A stretch of 64,000 bases of DNA from Apiosordaria backusii (Eukaryota; Ascomycota; Sordariomycetes; Sordariales; Lasiosphaeriaceae): the NCBI GenBank assembly GCA_030549205.1, contig JAUKTV010000008.1, forward strand, positions 1,426,001 to 1,490,000, read 5' to 3'. Under the pieces are notes generated by a model, which saw only the letters and a list, made by a program, of their open reading frames with translations, had not been told where the DNA came from and did not search any database. The position numbers were made by a program, and so were the translations under genes. Each line of letters begins with the position of its first letter. The stretch's first letter is position 1. This document shows, piece after piece, positions 1 through 12,661 of this stretch.

Positions 1-2720
1 TTTCGGATTTTAAAGTCAGTCTATTTTGAGGCATGCGACTGGGCTTCAGTTGAAGTTAAACAGTGTGGTAGATCGGAAGATGGGAGTCCCCCAAAGACCA
101 ATATATCAGCCCGATCAATATCAAACGGAAAACGCCACACACGGGAAATACCTTTCGTCTTCTCATCCGGGAACAAACAAGGTATCCAGCCGAAATCCAG
201 GAAGATGTCACAGAACGTGTTTGTATTATGTGGTGGTGGCAGCAACCAGAGCACTACATTGTCACGTAACGTGTGAAACAAGCCCCCGCAGCCATCACAT
301 TATGGACGCCGGTACGGTAGGTAGGTAGGTTTACTGTCTATGTGATGTCAGGCCGATGAACCCAGTTAGGCATTGATGTGAACAAGTCCCCTTGACCCTG
401 TGGCATATATTGTCAGTCGTATAGTCTGGCACCACGCTCTCCACGCCCGGGTCTCCAGGAAACACCCAATCTTTCCATCACACTTCTTAGCAATTTGTGA
501 AGGCCCTTGCAGACGGACCCGGAGTGGCATGCATGATGACTATGCAAGGTGTCTGGTATTGGGAACGGGCACCACGGCATGAAGACAGCCCTTTATCTTG
601 TAACCCGTAGAACTTGGAGGGGGAGAAGCTGGCCCCCGTTGCCGGTAGCATGCCAGCACATCGTGCAGGATGGGTGAGGTGGAGAAGTGCCTGGCGGTCT
701 GGGGGCTGTCGAGATTTAAGACCTTGGGGGGGCGCCTCCGAGAATAGTGAACAGGCATTCAGCAACATTTCATCGACATAAAACTTATATCGCCATGCTC
801 GACGACATATATCGACCCACCTCTCCCAGACGATGCGGCTCTCCGACAAGAGACCACAGCGGCCGTCATCCCCGCCTCTGACTGCCATTGGTGAGATCGG
901 CCCAGTGGCCCAGCCAATGTGGTCGACAGTCTTTTTCCCGCCTCGATCCGTGGTGGGGTCTGGATGGGCCAGCCAAAGACAGGACCAATTGGACCACTTC
1001 CGACATTCAACTCTAGTTCGACGTACACGACGACACTACAACTGTTTTTGTTTACTTGCTTTATCGTGATGCGACTCGACATGCGACTCCGAGGTCGAGA
1101 ATCACGAGTCGAGAAGCGACAGCTCCATTTTTGGGCAGAAAAGGCCGTTGGGTTGAAATCTGATCTGTCTGCGAGTGCAGCACCGCCAGCCTATGGGATC
1201 CTGCCGTTCTCTTCCCCAGATGGCCGCATCCTATCATGGCATGGCAAGACAAGCAAAAAGGAGGGTCAGGTGCAGCTGCTGCATGTCGCTTGGACTCGCG
1301 CGCATTTGCATCCACCGCTAGCTGAACCGTCGCCTCCCGACGGCGCCTGTCACGGTTGGCGATCGATTTGGGCAGATGGGTGGGACATGTTGCGCACGCG
1401 GCGGCACGTTGCTTCTTTCCATCGTCGACGGGCATGGGCATGGGCATGATAGCTGAAGAACACCTATCAAAGGATGGATCGTGGGATATCAGATTGCTGT
1501 TTGATATCAGGTGGCGGCGGCCATCAGAAATGACAGCATGCTGCCGGTCCAAAACAGGGAAGCAAGGTGAGATGAGAAGGTGGGAGTGCGTCACGCAACC
1601 ACACATCTTGTCCCAAGCCTCCCGGCTCCAAGTCGGAGCAACTGAGGTGTCTTCTGCCTCCATTATTACTCCATATCATTACTGAATACAGGCGGGAGGG
1701 AGGCGCTCGGCTGGCTTTAGTTCTGCCTTCAGCCGGAGCCATACCCACAGCACCTATGCTCAGTCAGGTTGATATGTCTTGCCCCGATGTTGCTGTTGCT
1801 GTTGCTGCAACGCGGGTCGAATCTAGGTCGAATCTAGGTCGAGGTCCACACACCCACCACTTGGGCAGGTGATCGCGCTGCATCTGCAAGTTCTGCAATT
1901 GTTGTGGCACATCCTGGCCAGTATTATTGATGAGCTGCGCAGCTGCGCGACAGAGATTCGACGTCGGATCCGATCCGGGCGCGGGGAAGGGAGATGAACT
2001 GGAGGTTGAAGTCATCAGCAGAGGAAGCCGACAGCATGAGCGTTGGATGGTGGCATGTGCTCGGACCCCCCAAAAGCAAAAAAAAGAAGCCGTTGTTAAC
2101 CCCCATGGAGAGGACCGGGGGGCTACGAGGGGCCCCGTGAAACCCAAGCAAAAGAGACGCGGGAACAGTCGAAGCGCGCGTCTCTCCCATTGCCGCCACC
2201 CCCCCCCCCCCAATCCGCAAGCTATCCTCTGCACCATTCGACTTTCTGGCTTGTGAGCCTCTTGAAGTTGCCCCGATGTCTTCTTGGTGTTCGGCGGCAC
2301 CTCTGCGCTGACTGTCTCCATTCCGCTGTCGGATACGGATTCAAACACTCGTTTAAATCGTTTCTTCTTGTTCTTTCATTCTTGATGATTTTGCCCTTAT
2401 TGACACCTCATCGGCTTCAACTGCGAAGGCTCGTACCAGATCTCATTACCAGCAATCACCTGGGCTGGTATCTTCCAGGTCATTTCCTGTTACCCTTCCA
2501 TCATACAATACGCTTTGCCACTGCTGTTGCTACTGCTGCTGCTTGCTGCTACTGCTACTGCGACCCAGATCAGGCCTGATCACGAGCAGCTCCTGTTCCC
2601 CGGAGTGAGCTGTCATATTGCAGCCTGTCAAATGACTGACCACCCAGCCTATGGCATATTTCTTCCCTTCTTCGCCTTCTTTTCTTTGACGGAATCGGAT
2701 AGCTGGGTTCGGGCTTAATC
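1..2720. other. Non-coding stretch upstream of the AT-hook gene
   Basis: No convincing gene is visible; the open frames are short, overlap on both strands and have no spliced continuation I could support. It holds simple repeats: three GGTA units at 316-330, TTGCTG-type repeats near 1788-1808, an 11-bp tandem unit (start GGTCGA) at 1815-1842, a run of 13 C at 2199-2211, and CTG/CTA trinucleotide repeats around 2515-2562. The last 1 kb probably includes the promoter and 5' leader of the gene at 2721. Confidence 0.6.
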
Positions 2721-3987
2721 ATGGAATCCTCCTTCACTGACGACGAAAAGGTAAAGTTATGCGCCAGCTTGCCTAGCCCTCCTTTCAGACCCCCCTCCCC
2801 TCCCTCTGTCCCTAACCCCCGCGCATCATGAATTCGTTGCTTATTCTCGTCTGGGCTATAGCGCTTCGTTCTTGCCGAAATGATCAAGGCTAGCCATCTG
2901 GACGTTGGCGTCCTCGTCAACCTAATCAAATCGCACGAGATTCAGCCCGACTGGTTGTCGATGCAGCTTCCTGGTGGTAGGTGTCCTTCTGCCTGGTGTT
3001 CGAAGCCTGACCACCTTCCTAAGCTCTGACACACTTTGCGCAGGCCGTAATATGTATCAGTGTATTCGCGCGGCCGAGACCATGTTCAACGCCCCGATGC
3101 CCCCGCCTCTGATATCACCTCTGAAGCGGAAGTCTTTTGGCGATGTCAGTGACCAGCTTCCAAAGAGACAAGCGCTTGCGTCTCCCAGCGAACCTCCACC
3201 ACACGGCTTGCCCTACAATGCAACCCCAGCCTTCGCGCAACACCCCGTCAACATTCATCATCCCAACGGGCAACCGACTGTTGCCCTGGCTCCTAATCCA
3301 AACACCGTTCCTGCGTCCGCACCAACGCCGTATCCAGGTCCTCCACGGAGACGTGGGCGGCCTCCAAAGTCGGAAAACCGTTCTGGCCACTGGCAGATCA
3401 CGACGTCTTATCCGAACATCACACCGGCACCTATTGCTCCTGCCCCAGCCCCTACTCCAGCGCCTCAACCCAGCAGTCCCAGCTTCCGAGTGCAGCCGCC
3501 TATAGCTCCAGCTCCTGCTCCGGCACCAGGACAACATCCGACCCCAGCACCTCAGCCCAACAGCCCAATTTTCCGAATACAAGCGTATAACAGACACTCG
3601 ATGCCCGCCGGGTCTCTAGATTCAAAGTCTGGGAAGAAACTCCTGCCTGAGATAGCGCCTCGCCCAACGCATGGCGCGCCCGGCGTAGAGCAATCTGCGA
3701 GGTCACCAACGAGGCCAATGTCGGAATACCAAGAGCGGAGAGAGGACACGCACCGGTTGCCGCCGCCACCACAGGCTCAAGGCCCGCCGAGACCTACACT
3801 ACGCGAGCCTTCTCTGTCCGCGCATGCCCCAGTGCTGCCTCCGCCGCAAAGCCCACGCTCACACCCACATCCGCAATCACACCATAGGTTAGACGCTTCA
3901 CGGCCGAGGGAGACGCCACCACCGACGCCCATGGAACAAGTAAAACAAGAGAGCCATATGCAACCACCACCGCCAACGAAGACATGA
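2721..3987 (+). CDS. AT-hook, proline-rich putative nuclear protein (hypothetical)
   Basis: Three exons are placed at 2721-2750, 2862-2976 and 3044-3987, giving 362 residues. Both junctions keep frame with GTAAAG and GTAGGT donors and TAG/CAG acceptors. Residues 1-65 form a compact, likely folded N-terminal segment (starts MESSFTDDEK, ends near ETMFN) with alternating hydrophobic and charged residues. The rest is low-complexity Pro/Ala/His. A single AT-hook core (RRGRPPK, residues about 151-157) and short basic patches (PLKRKSF, PKRQ) suggest minor-groove DNA binding in the nucleus; that is inference from the motif. I do not recognise a named orthologue. The ATG at 2721 is chosen because the first short exon is needed for the hydrophilic N-terminus and joins in frame. 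Confidence 0.75.
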
Positions 3988-6900
3988 TGGGAAAAAAAAT
4001 ATCAACCACGCCTTCGATCTACTTGGACACGATTCCAGAGTACGCGAAATAGGCAACCTTCTTTTGATTGCGATTTTCTTTCAATATATACGGAGCAGGT
4101 ATGAAGAGACCTACTTTCCAGCATCCCGGAGAGGGGGCTGGGGAGGAGGGGAGGGGGTCTTATACGAATTATCTAGCCGCAGCACACGATCATGGCACGA
4201 CAGGACACTACACCACGCTACAGACTACTACTACAGAACACGACATTTTCTCGGTCGATCCGTTCTTTTTTGACGCTTTTTTCTCATCTTGACGATTAAC
4301 CTAACCTAAGGCTGTACGACAAGGACAGAAACACACACACACGGCAGATAATGGGAGATGGGGATAACGGCAGACGCATTCTTTTTCGACATTTTGACGA
4401 ACAACAACACAAACAAAAATATGTTGACACCGATAGACACAATGAATAATAGTCTGGAGGGGGCTCAGGGGGTTGCGTACCAGAGATGGTGAGGGGTGGG
4501 TATAACTTGACGAAACGTCTTTTTTTTCTATTTTTCTTTTGACTTCCTGTCTTGGACGAGGTTTTCTGATTTGATGTTTGAGATGCTTCAACACGCTTTT
4601 AACGGCCTTTTTCTGACCATGCCATTTTTCCTTGTTTGTACGGAGGTATTCAGAGAAGGGAGGATTGGTGGAACTAATTGTAATGAGTGAAGGGGAAATG
4701 GGAGACATGAGGAAAAGATCTATATACTGTGATGGTGTATGATAACGAGTGTGGATACAATGGCCACTTTCATACTACTTACTACTTTTATCTGTCTGGT
4801 TGATGACAAGGAGATGGGGGAGAGTATATGGAGGGCACGAGATGTATGATAATATGTATTTATATAGGTATGTTATGTTTGACTGGGGATTTGTTCAGTG
4901 GGCTGAGGTTGTGAGGGACGGGAGAGAGAAGGGGGGAGAAGTGTAATGATAATTTTGTATACCTGGAGATGACTTTCTCGAACCATTGTGACGACGACGT
5001 TGAACGTGAAGCATATACAGCCACTCATCTTGACACCCGGCATTACAAGATCCACACTCTTTTCCCTACTATGTAGACATCACTGTACAAGTTACAACTC
5101 TCGGGCCATGAACCAATCACCTCATTCTCGCAATGTGATACGCTGAGATGCCAACCAACCAGATGTTGATGGAGCTCTTTCCTCGAATGCTCAGTGGATT
5201 GCCGAAGGAAATGGCATGTTGTTGACCAACCAGACGAAAGGGTAGAAGTGCTGCCAATGGGAATTCAAAGGAGGGGTTGCATTTGCTATGTTTGGTGTTT
5301 ATGCTCATGCTGACTATCATCACATATGCGTCTGTCACTACCAGCTCTTCCTTCTTGTTGTTGGAAGAGTCGACCTGAGTGATCCACCTGTCTCTATGTT
5401 ACGGTACAGGAAATTTTTGGAGTTATTGGGCGTACCTCGCGGCAAGCCGATAAGTAACTTCGACCGACGCCCCCATTCTGTAAAGAATATGCCAGACGTA
5501 CTCTTGCAAGTTGCTCGCCTTTCTTCTCTTGCTGTTCTGCTTGAGAATGGCTATTTGCGCTTTATCAAACGATCCATGGCTCCGTGGGGGATGTAGAAAG
5601 CTGTATTTAATGCCTTGTTTAAATTGCAGACAGGCAGACCTTACACAATATGCTGTAGTTCAAGACTCGACATTGACATTGACTAACCCTTTAAACAGCA
5701 TCTATCGTCATCCTTAGATACTCAATATCCCGAGACAACCCCAGATATTTTCACATGTCAAATATCTACACAGCCAGTGATTTTCCCCATCTCCGCATCT
5801 AGGCATTTTCTTTAGACAGAACCTTCCACCTCTGACAAGTCTGCCAACAAATCGAACCCCTGACGAAAATGCAAACTGACGGCCTTCTCTTTTTTCCTTA
5901 TTTTTTCTTCGTCGTTAACTCTGATACACTACACATCGTGACATCACGGCACAGCCTGCAGAATGCCTCGCAAAGTGTGGATTCCACGCAATAACCCCCC
6001 GGAACTCTCTTCTGCATCCAGTATCCAGTCCAGTCCAGACCCGGGCCCCTCCGAACTCTCGGCACTCTTTGCAAACCACCCCACTTCCGCCGAGATTTGA
6101 GATTCCGGGATCGGTCCAATACAGCGGCCCCACTTACCTACGGTAGTCGGCAGTTCTCCTCCGGCCCGCATAGCCCAAACGAGATCGATCGAGTGATCAA
6201 AACTCATCTTCCAGGTTCTCAAGAAAAAAACCGGGAAATAGTGCGCACTAGCAACCACCTGGAAGTTAACGGAGCTTTTCGCGCCCCTCGTATTGTCGCT
6301 CATCAGTCATCATCAGGGCCTGGTTTTAAGGCCTTGAAGATCGCCGGCCTTGATCGCCCATGGCATTCCCGAGGTTGTGGAAAGGGAGGGGTTGCGTTGC
6401 AAGGTTCGAAGAAGAAAAATCTAGTGTTGCAATGGCTGTAACCGATCATCGATGATTTGCAATTGTTCGGCAATGGAGATGGGATCGAGATGGAGGATGG
6501 GATTCGGAACTTGGAACATTTTTTCCCATTTTTTCTGCTGTCTTTGATAACCTTTGAGATGCTTTCGAAATAGGGAATATGCCGTCTCTTTAGTGCATAT
6601 TTGCATAAAAACTCCCCACATGTGGCTTTTCTTCATCGAGGTCTGTCTTTGGTTCGCATTATCTCATCAACAACGCATAAACCGCCCCAGCCCTCCCCTC
6701 TCCCGTTGTCATGACACTTGTGGAGATGTTTTTGTTTCCTGCCTGCCAAAACTCCATGTTTTGTTTACTTGATGATAATTCCAGCCCATCCCCCTTTCAT
6801 TTCCTTCATGTCCTTCACCGCATCGAGGGAGAATCTTTATTTTCCAGCAGCGCAAGCGAGCAACCTGTCCAGCTGACTAGTAATTACTTTGTAAACGCAC

Positions 6901-9900
6901 GCTCTGACGATGCAAATGCAATCCCGAACTGGCATCGTCGCAGTCGCAGTGAACCAGCAGACGCGGTGTCTCTTATATATTTCTTACCTTGACGCGTCTC
7001 ACACTGTTTTCTTTCTTCCTCTTTTGGGTAATCTGCCCATCCAATTGAATCCGTTCAGGCTCCAGCAATTGCGCACATTGCTGACATGCGTCATCCAAAA
7101 ACGCCATTGCATGGCATGGCATGGCGGACGGCAGCCCACTCAGTCCGACGCAGGTACCGTTCTTTTTTTCCCCAGGCTTCCCCTGCTGTGTGTGCGTTGT
7201 CAAAAACGGTCAAAGCTTCCGCATGCATGAACTTGAAATGAGCGGATGGGTTTGCGGTCATCGGAGCGAGACTTGCTCGAGAACCGGATTTTCGTCCGCT
7301 GAAAAAAAAGCTAGAAGAGAAGAGAGGAGACTTGCAAGGCGTGCTAGAGAGTGGATTATACATGTGCCTCGCCTCGTGTTACCCCGTCATTACGCAGTCC
7401 TGTGAAAATCTCAATTACCTATAAAACCGAGGGATATATCGTAATCATGGAGGTACATCCGGGACGTAAAAACGACCTCGGAATATCGGAGAAGAGATAC
7501 CCAAGTTGGGAATATGCCCCATTGGCGAATTAGGTTATTTCGGAATCGCTTATTACAATTTTTCTCGTCTTGCGTAACTCTGAGAGGGTGGGTGTTACAC
7601 AAGAGCTCATTCCTTCTGGACTGCTGTGCCTCAGTTTAGACGGCTAAGGTGATTTCCGAGGGCAGCCTGGGGAGAATTTGTGTGTGTGTGTGTGTGTATG
7701 TGTTCGTGACCGATTCTCCCCGAAGTTGTGTTGCTTTCAGCAAGAGAAAAGGAATGCAGAAAAGCTGAAACGTAGCTTATTATTATGAACCCAATTGGCA
7801 AACATACCTGACGGAAAAGAGAAGAAGCTTCGGCTTGTTGACTCCGAAAGAAGAAATCCGCAGAGAATGCCGCGGTCGAGAAGAGGGAAGGCTTCGGCTA
7901 TTCTGGGAGAGATGTTGGCTGTTGGCGTTGAATGAGCCGTGAGATGGCATGGCACTTGTGCGATTTTGGTGTAGGGCCGATCGATCCAAGCAAGATGGGG
8001 TGGATTTTTTTTTCTTTTCTTTTTCCTTTCTGTTAGCGAAACAACCCCCTGACGGATGACACAACCGCTTCGACCGTTGGTACCTGCGTCTGGGCGGAGT
8101 TTGTCATCAGCCTGCGCTTGCGCTTATGGCTTGGCGAGACTTGAGAACAAGTGAAACAGAAGCTAACGTGCTGCCGCGGTTGCACTTGTGACTGATTAAA
8201 AGTTATGAGCAGTATGTATGTATGTCGAGGATTGATGAGATGATGTCTCGGCAAGGCAGCTGTTGAAGTGAGCATCTGAGACAAGAGCGAAAAGTTGTGC
8301 CGTCGGACCGGGTCGGTAGGTTCTGACTGAGCAGCTTGTCTTGAACTGAAGAAGATGCCGAGCAAGTGTGTCTTGGCACCGCAATGGCAGGGCTGCGCTA
8401 CGAAGTTGGAAGCACTTGGCATCTCGGCTGACAACCTTGACGTGGCCGTCCTTCACCTTCTGGAAGCAAAGTAGCGTCCACACCACCGTTTGGTCTTTTA
8501 ATTAGGTTGCGTTGCATTCTCAAGCTCGAGAGCCGGCGTTCTGTCTGCTATGTCGGTGCAGCTGGTAGGTTGTTTGTTTTGTTACGCCCGTCTCAGGTAT
8601 GTTTGCCTCAAGGCGAAGCTGATGGTAGCAAGCGTAGTGTAGGTAGCAAGCAGAACCCTAAAAAAGAACCCATCACATACCGGCACTTCATTTTATCCAG
8701 GGACGGCATGCTCGCTCGCTTCTGTGGGATGTAGACTGCATGGTAGCCAGTACCGGAAACCAGAAACGCGAGACTGCAACGCCGAGGGTCTGTGTTGCGT
8801 TTCCTTGCACTTGCGCTGCGATACCATCGTGGTCCTTCATGAGAGCCTGGTTTCGAGTTCTAGATTAGGGGAGTAAGATGGTTGTAGGTATACCGCTAGA
8901 CCCGGAGGAGCCGCAACTCCTTGTCGCCGAAAGTGGTGAAAGGCTCGTGCACACAGGCGGCGCCGTTTTCCCCCGAGTGTGCTACTACACGATGGCTTGC
9001 AATCTTCTTTTCTACGCAGCTCAATGACAAGAATCGACCGATATGAGAAGGAAATAGTGTGCTCTGCCTTCCACACCTACTTCTCGGGGCTTGGGATCGG
9101 CCAATAGTAGACAGTTGACCAATAGAATGAACCAGTATCGCGATTCCTTTTTCTGGTTCAATGTCAGCCAGCCGAGCTGATTGGACTGTTGAGAAACGGG
9201 ACAGAGCCTTCCCATCAACCAGCATCGACTCGACGTAATCTTCGAAGCTCGAGTACCGCATCTCTGTGTAGCGTCTGCCAGCGCGCGCCGTGAAACAGTG
9301 TCATCTGAAGACAACAGTTTCGCTCCCGAGAAGCCATGCGGTGGATCGACGCCTCGTCAGATCTCGTTCGTCTTTTTTTCTTTTCTTGGGCGAGACCCCT
9401 GCCACGGCTCGGGGCCCAGGTGGGCACGATCACGCAAGTCAACAAGGGTCGATCCCTGCAACCCTGGCACCTCCCATCCAACCTGAGCCTCCCCACCATG
9501 GCCCAGCAAGGCACGGGCACGGCAGACATCCTGCTTCTGCATGGCCGGCCTAACAACAAATGACCCGGGGCCTCCACGCGAACCAAACGCGTCCTCTGTG
9601 TACAGCTGCTACATTTAGCCGGTAAGCCCACCTCTGAAGCTGTGCCTGGCGAATCCCCAGCTTGCTCTTTTCGAGCCTCCTTCGTCTTGTTTACTATCTT
9701 GTGTTCTCTCTTTTCGCCAGCCAGCAAATAGCTGAGCTCTCCTTCGTTTGCAATCGCTGCCGGTCTGTCTCAAAGCAGCCACCCCCACATCCACAACCCG
9801 TACATACCCAAACCACATCCGACTACCCGGGATCAGCTTGAAGAGACCTGCTACCGAGACCCGCTTCGTGATTATTTTTTTACGTTCATCAAGCATCGCC

Positions 9901-10444
9901 GAATTATCTTTACTTTGATATCCAACCAGAACGGGATTCAACCAAACCTTTCCAACTACAAACCGGTTTTGTCCAACCTTAACCCGACTTCCAGGCACTC
10001 ACTTATACGCTGGCTGAGCTGGAATGCCACTGTCTTGGTGCCACGCCCGTTGATCGCATGAACACACGGCTGGTAAACCACGTCTCACTTATACCCGCCG
10101 CACCCCGGAGAACTTGGTTGACTCAAGAAGCTTCAGAATATTCTATTCCACCGGGGATCTGGATCAAATCTGGGAGTGACGTCGTCGTCTCACTTGTCTC
10201 TGTTTTCTTTGAGAACCCGAGGAGCTGTGCCCAACCGAGGGATTCAAAGTAGTCCGTGGCATCCTGCATACCACCACCAGACCAGCGGGAAGCCGCACCG
10301 GAATCTGTTTGCAGAGGGCGATTTGTGGGGATATTGGGGGAGGGAGCTGAATGAGAAGGCGATATAACCTTGTTTCACCAACGAAACTCACCTCATCCTG
10401 TCTCAGACCAAACTTTGGGTCTGAATTCAAAAACCCTTTGGGTC
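3988..10444. other. 6.4-kb stretch without a recognisable gene
   Basis: It contains the 3' region of the AT-hook gene and the upstream region of the four-TM gene, but nothing between them that I can support as coding on either strand. The open frames are 60-170 codons, compositionally random and mutually overlapping. Simple repeats include AC near 4330-4342 and the GT tract at 7679-7697. No tRNA-like B box with a matching acceptor stem was found. Long non-coding transcripts or long untranslated regions remain possible. Confidence 0.55.
7679..7697. repeat. GT dinucleotide microsatellite
   Basis: An uninterrupted alternating T/G run of about 19 nt, followed by a broken TATGTG extension. Confidence 0.9.
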
Positions 10445-11929
10445 ATGGCGATCCCTCGAATGCTCCCGGCTGTGCTGGGCGTCATTTCGATTCTTCCGAC
10501 TGCGGCTATCCTGGCGATACACAGCATCCTTGCTCGATCACGGGAAGACCGGGCACCTGCGGTGAGAACCACAGCCATCATCGCCGCCATCCTCGAAGCC
10601 ACCGTCCTTGCCGCCGTCACCGGCCTCACCTGCGCTCATATCGGTCCCTGGTCTGCACGATGGGCGAAATTCAATGGCTTGTGGTTCGGTACAGGCTTGT
10701 TCCTCTGCACAATTGCTGCCGCTGTGTCGGTGGCCAATATGATCTGCCTTAGCAAGGTCGACGAGGATCCCGAGAGCACAATACTAGGCTCCGGTGCGGC
10801 GAGTTTCTTGATCGGGTCATCAATTGTTCTCGGTCTCGCTTTTGCCACACAACTGGTTTTCCTGGTCTTCCACTTTATTGCTGGGAGAGGTCAAGGGCCA
10901 CAGATCAAAGTGTCTGTCCACAAAGAACAGGACATAAGCATATTGCCCCCGCGGGTGAAGTCCATCGCCTACCATGAGACCAGCCCAAGTCCAGTCTCGG
11001 GTAAAGCCCGCGGCAGCCTATCATTCGAGAAAACGCCACCTGGGTCCAGCGCTGGACGTTCAACGGCAGAGACAATAAGTTCGATCCGCAGCTCGCTGTC
11101 AAATGTTGTCCGGCCCATCTCTTCCAAGACACGTTTACTGTCACAACGAACAGGCCGTCGTCCGGCTTCGTTAGAACTCCCGTCTTTTCAGGAACGGCCA
11201 CGAGCAACGGAGGAGGGGTTTGATTCGTGGGATACGTCGGCGGTTGATCCACAGAACCGACAAACCGTCTTGGAATCGTCGTCACCACCGCTTGGCCGTT
11301 TCCTAGAGACCATACCGGCTAGCCCCAACACTAGCCGAAGTCCAAGCCCAGGAACACCGCTGGACCTCCTCGAGCCCCTCGAGCCTCCTTCTCGCACGAG
11401 AAGACGAAGCCGCACGCTCAGCCCAGCCCCGAGCAGGGTGTCCCAAGCCCAGAGGACGGCCTTCACACAACATTCCACCCAGAGCGAGTCCCATATTCAC
11501 CCGCTCTTTAGATCCGACTCACCGATCCCACCACCGCCTATCGTGACACCAGGAACCGTCGTGGTGGCCGCGCCTAATGGGGGCCAAATTCTCTCCGACA
11601 GAGAAAGCATTCGAAGCATCAAGAGCCTCCGTCGAATGCGAAGCGGAAGTTTCCCTGTTCCGAGCCCACTGAGCAGGCAAGGGTCCTGTGACTCGTTCCA
11701 TCGCAAGACTGACAGCCACTCCCCCGAGATTCGTGAGGAGGATGAGTACCTCACCCCTGAGGGTGCGACACCGGTGTTGGAGACGGAGCGGAAGATGACG
11801 CCACCGATTCCGGACTGGATTCTTTCTGCCGGGGCTCGGACGAGCTTGACAACATACAGCAGCCGAAAAGCCCTTCTTCCAGGCCAAAGTGAGGAAGCTT
11901 CTGGTGCTTCTGCAGCCAATGCGCAGTAG
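10445..11929 (+). CDS. Four-transmembrane protein with long disordered cytosolic tail (hypothetical)
   Basis: One intronless frame of 494 residues starting at the ATG at 10445 (MAIPRML); the frame is open further upstream but only from a TTG. Four hydrophobic segments are visible at roughly residues 5-25, 40-62, 76-98 and 108-133, with short loops; a tetraspan fold is likely. The remaining 360 residues are Ser/Pro/Arg-rich with many SP and RSxS-like sites, consistent with a phosphorylated cytosolic tail. The family is not recognised; a MARVEL-like or other fungal tetraspan is possible but unproven. It is flanked by a long gene-poor region upstream and by RAD23 downstream in the same direction. 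Confidence 0.75.
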   Translation: MAIPRMLPAVLGVISILPTAAILAIHSILARSREDRAPAVRTTAIIAAILEATVLAAVTGLTCAHIGPWSARWAKFNGLWFGTGLFLCTIAAAVSVANMICLSKVDEDPESTILGSGAASFLIGSSIVLGLAFATQLVFLVFHFIAGRGQGPQIKVSVHKEQDISILPPRVKSIAYHETSPSPVSGKARGSLSFEKTPPGSSAGRSTAETISSIRSSLSNVVRPISSKTRLLSQRTGRRPASLELPSFQERPRATEEGFDSWDTSAVDPQNRQTVLESSSPPLGRFLETIPASPNTSRSPSPGTPLDLLEPLEPPSRTRRRSRTLSPAPSRVSQAQRTAFTQHSTQSESHIHPLFRSDSPIPPPPIVTPGTVVVAAPNGGQILSDRESIRSIKSLRRMRSGSFPVPSPLSRQGSCDSFHRKTDSHSPEIREEDEYLTPEGATPVLETERKMTPPIPDWILSAGARTSLTTYSSRKALLPGQSEEASGASAANAQ

Positions 11930-12661
11930 GGTATTGCTTCAATTGCTCGTGACGCTTGTGACGACAAAACCCTGTCACTATGCCACATACCTTAATTTCC
12001 TTTGTGTCTGAAACCTTTTGTTTTCTTTGGGTAGGGCGACTTGGTGTTCTGAGAAGTGGGGAGATACCAATCATGATTGATACTTTGCTTTAGCGCGGCG
12101 TTGAGCCTGAGGGAACAGGCCGGAAGGGACTGGATAAGGGCGTTTGGTGGAAAACGATTGATGGCTACGAGACATGACAGGAGGCATAGATTTCATATTT
12201 GGGGTTGAGGTCGTCGTTGTCTGGCCACGGCTGAAGGAATCATGGGTACTTCTGTGTTCAACTTGTGAATAAAGGCTCAGGCTTGCAAAAAGCAGGCACT
12301 AAACAAAATAAACAGAAGTATATCAAATCATTGACAATTGGCAGTGAATGAGAGTCTGGTACCTTATTGTGAGGGGAAGTTAAATGCTCGGTAGGTCCGC
12401 TGACCAGAGTGGGGCTAGGCATCAGGACGCGCGCGCCCACCTGCCACTTCACTGCCGCCTCTTCAACCTGGAATTCTATCCAGCATATTTTAAACTGCTA
12501 GCAACAAGGCAGTCCAGCTTTTGCCACAAACCACATCACAACCCATCGACACTCAACCCCCGATACATTGTCGATTCGGCATCAATCAAGCGCCGTACTC
12601 GGCCTAATTCATCATCTTCTCCCCCAGACAGTCACAAGGAATCTTTCCTGAATCGCCCATC
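11930..12661. other. Intergenic: 3' region of four-TM gene and RAD23 promoter
   Basis: No gene seen. The last 150 nt before the RAD23 ATG is C/A-rich leader-like sequence. Confidence 0.6.

Noticed and set aside
4301..4708. 135-codon minus frame downstream of the AT-hook gene
   Set aside because: Low complexity and unsupported; lies in the 3' region of the upstream gene.
5830..5870. tRNA-like GGGGTTCGATT on the minus strand
   Set aside because: The flanking bases cannot form a T stem or acceptor stem; no tRNA found anywhere in the window.
10370..10444. Upstream extension of the four-TM gene to 10370
   Set aside because: It begins with TTG; the ATG at 10445 directly precedes the first transmembrane segment.
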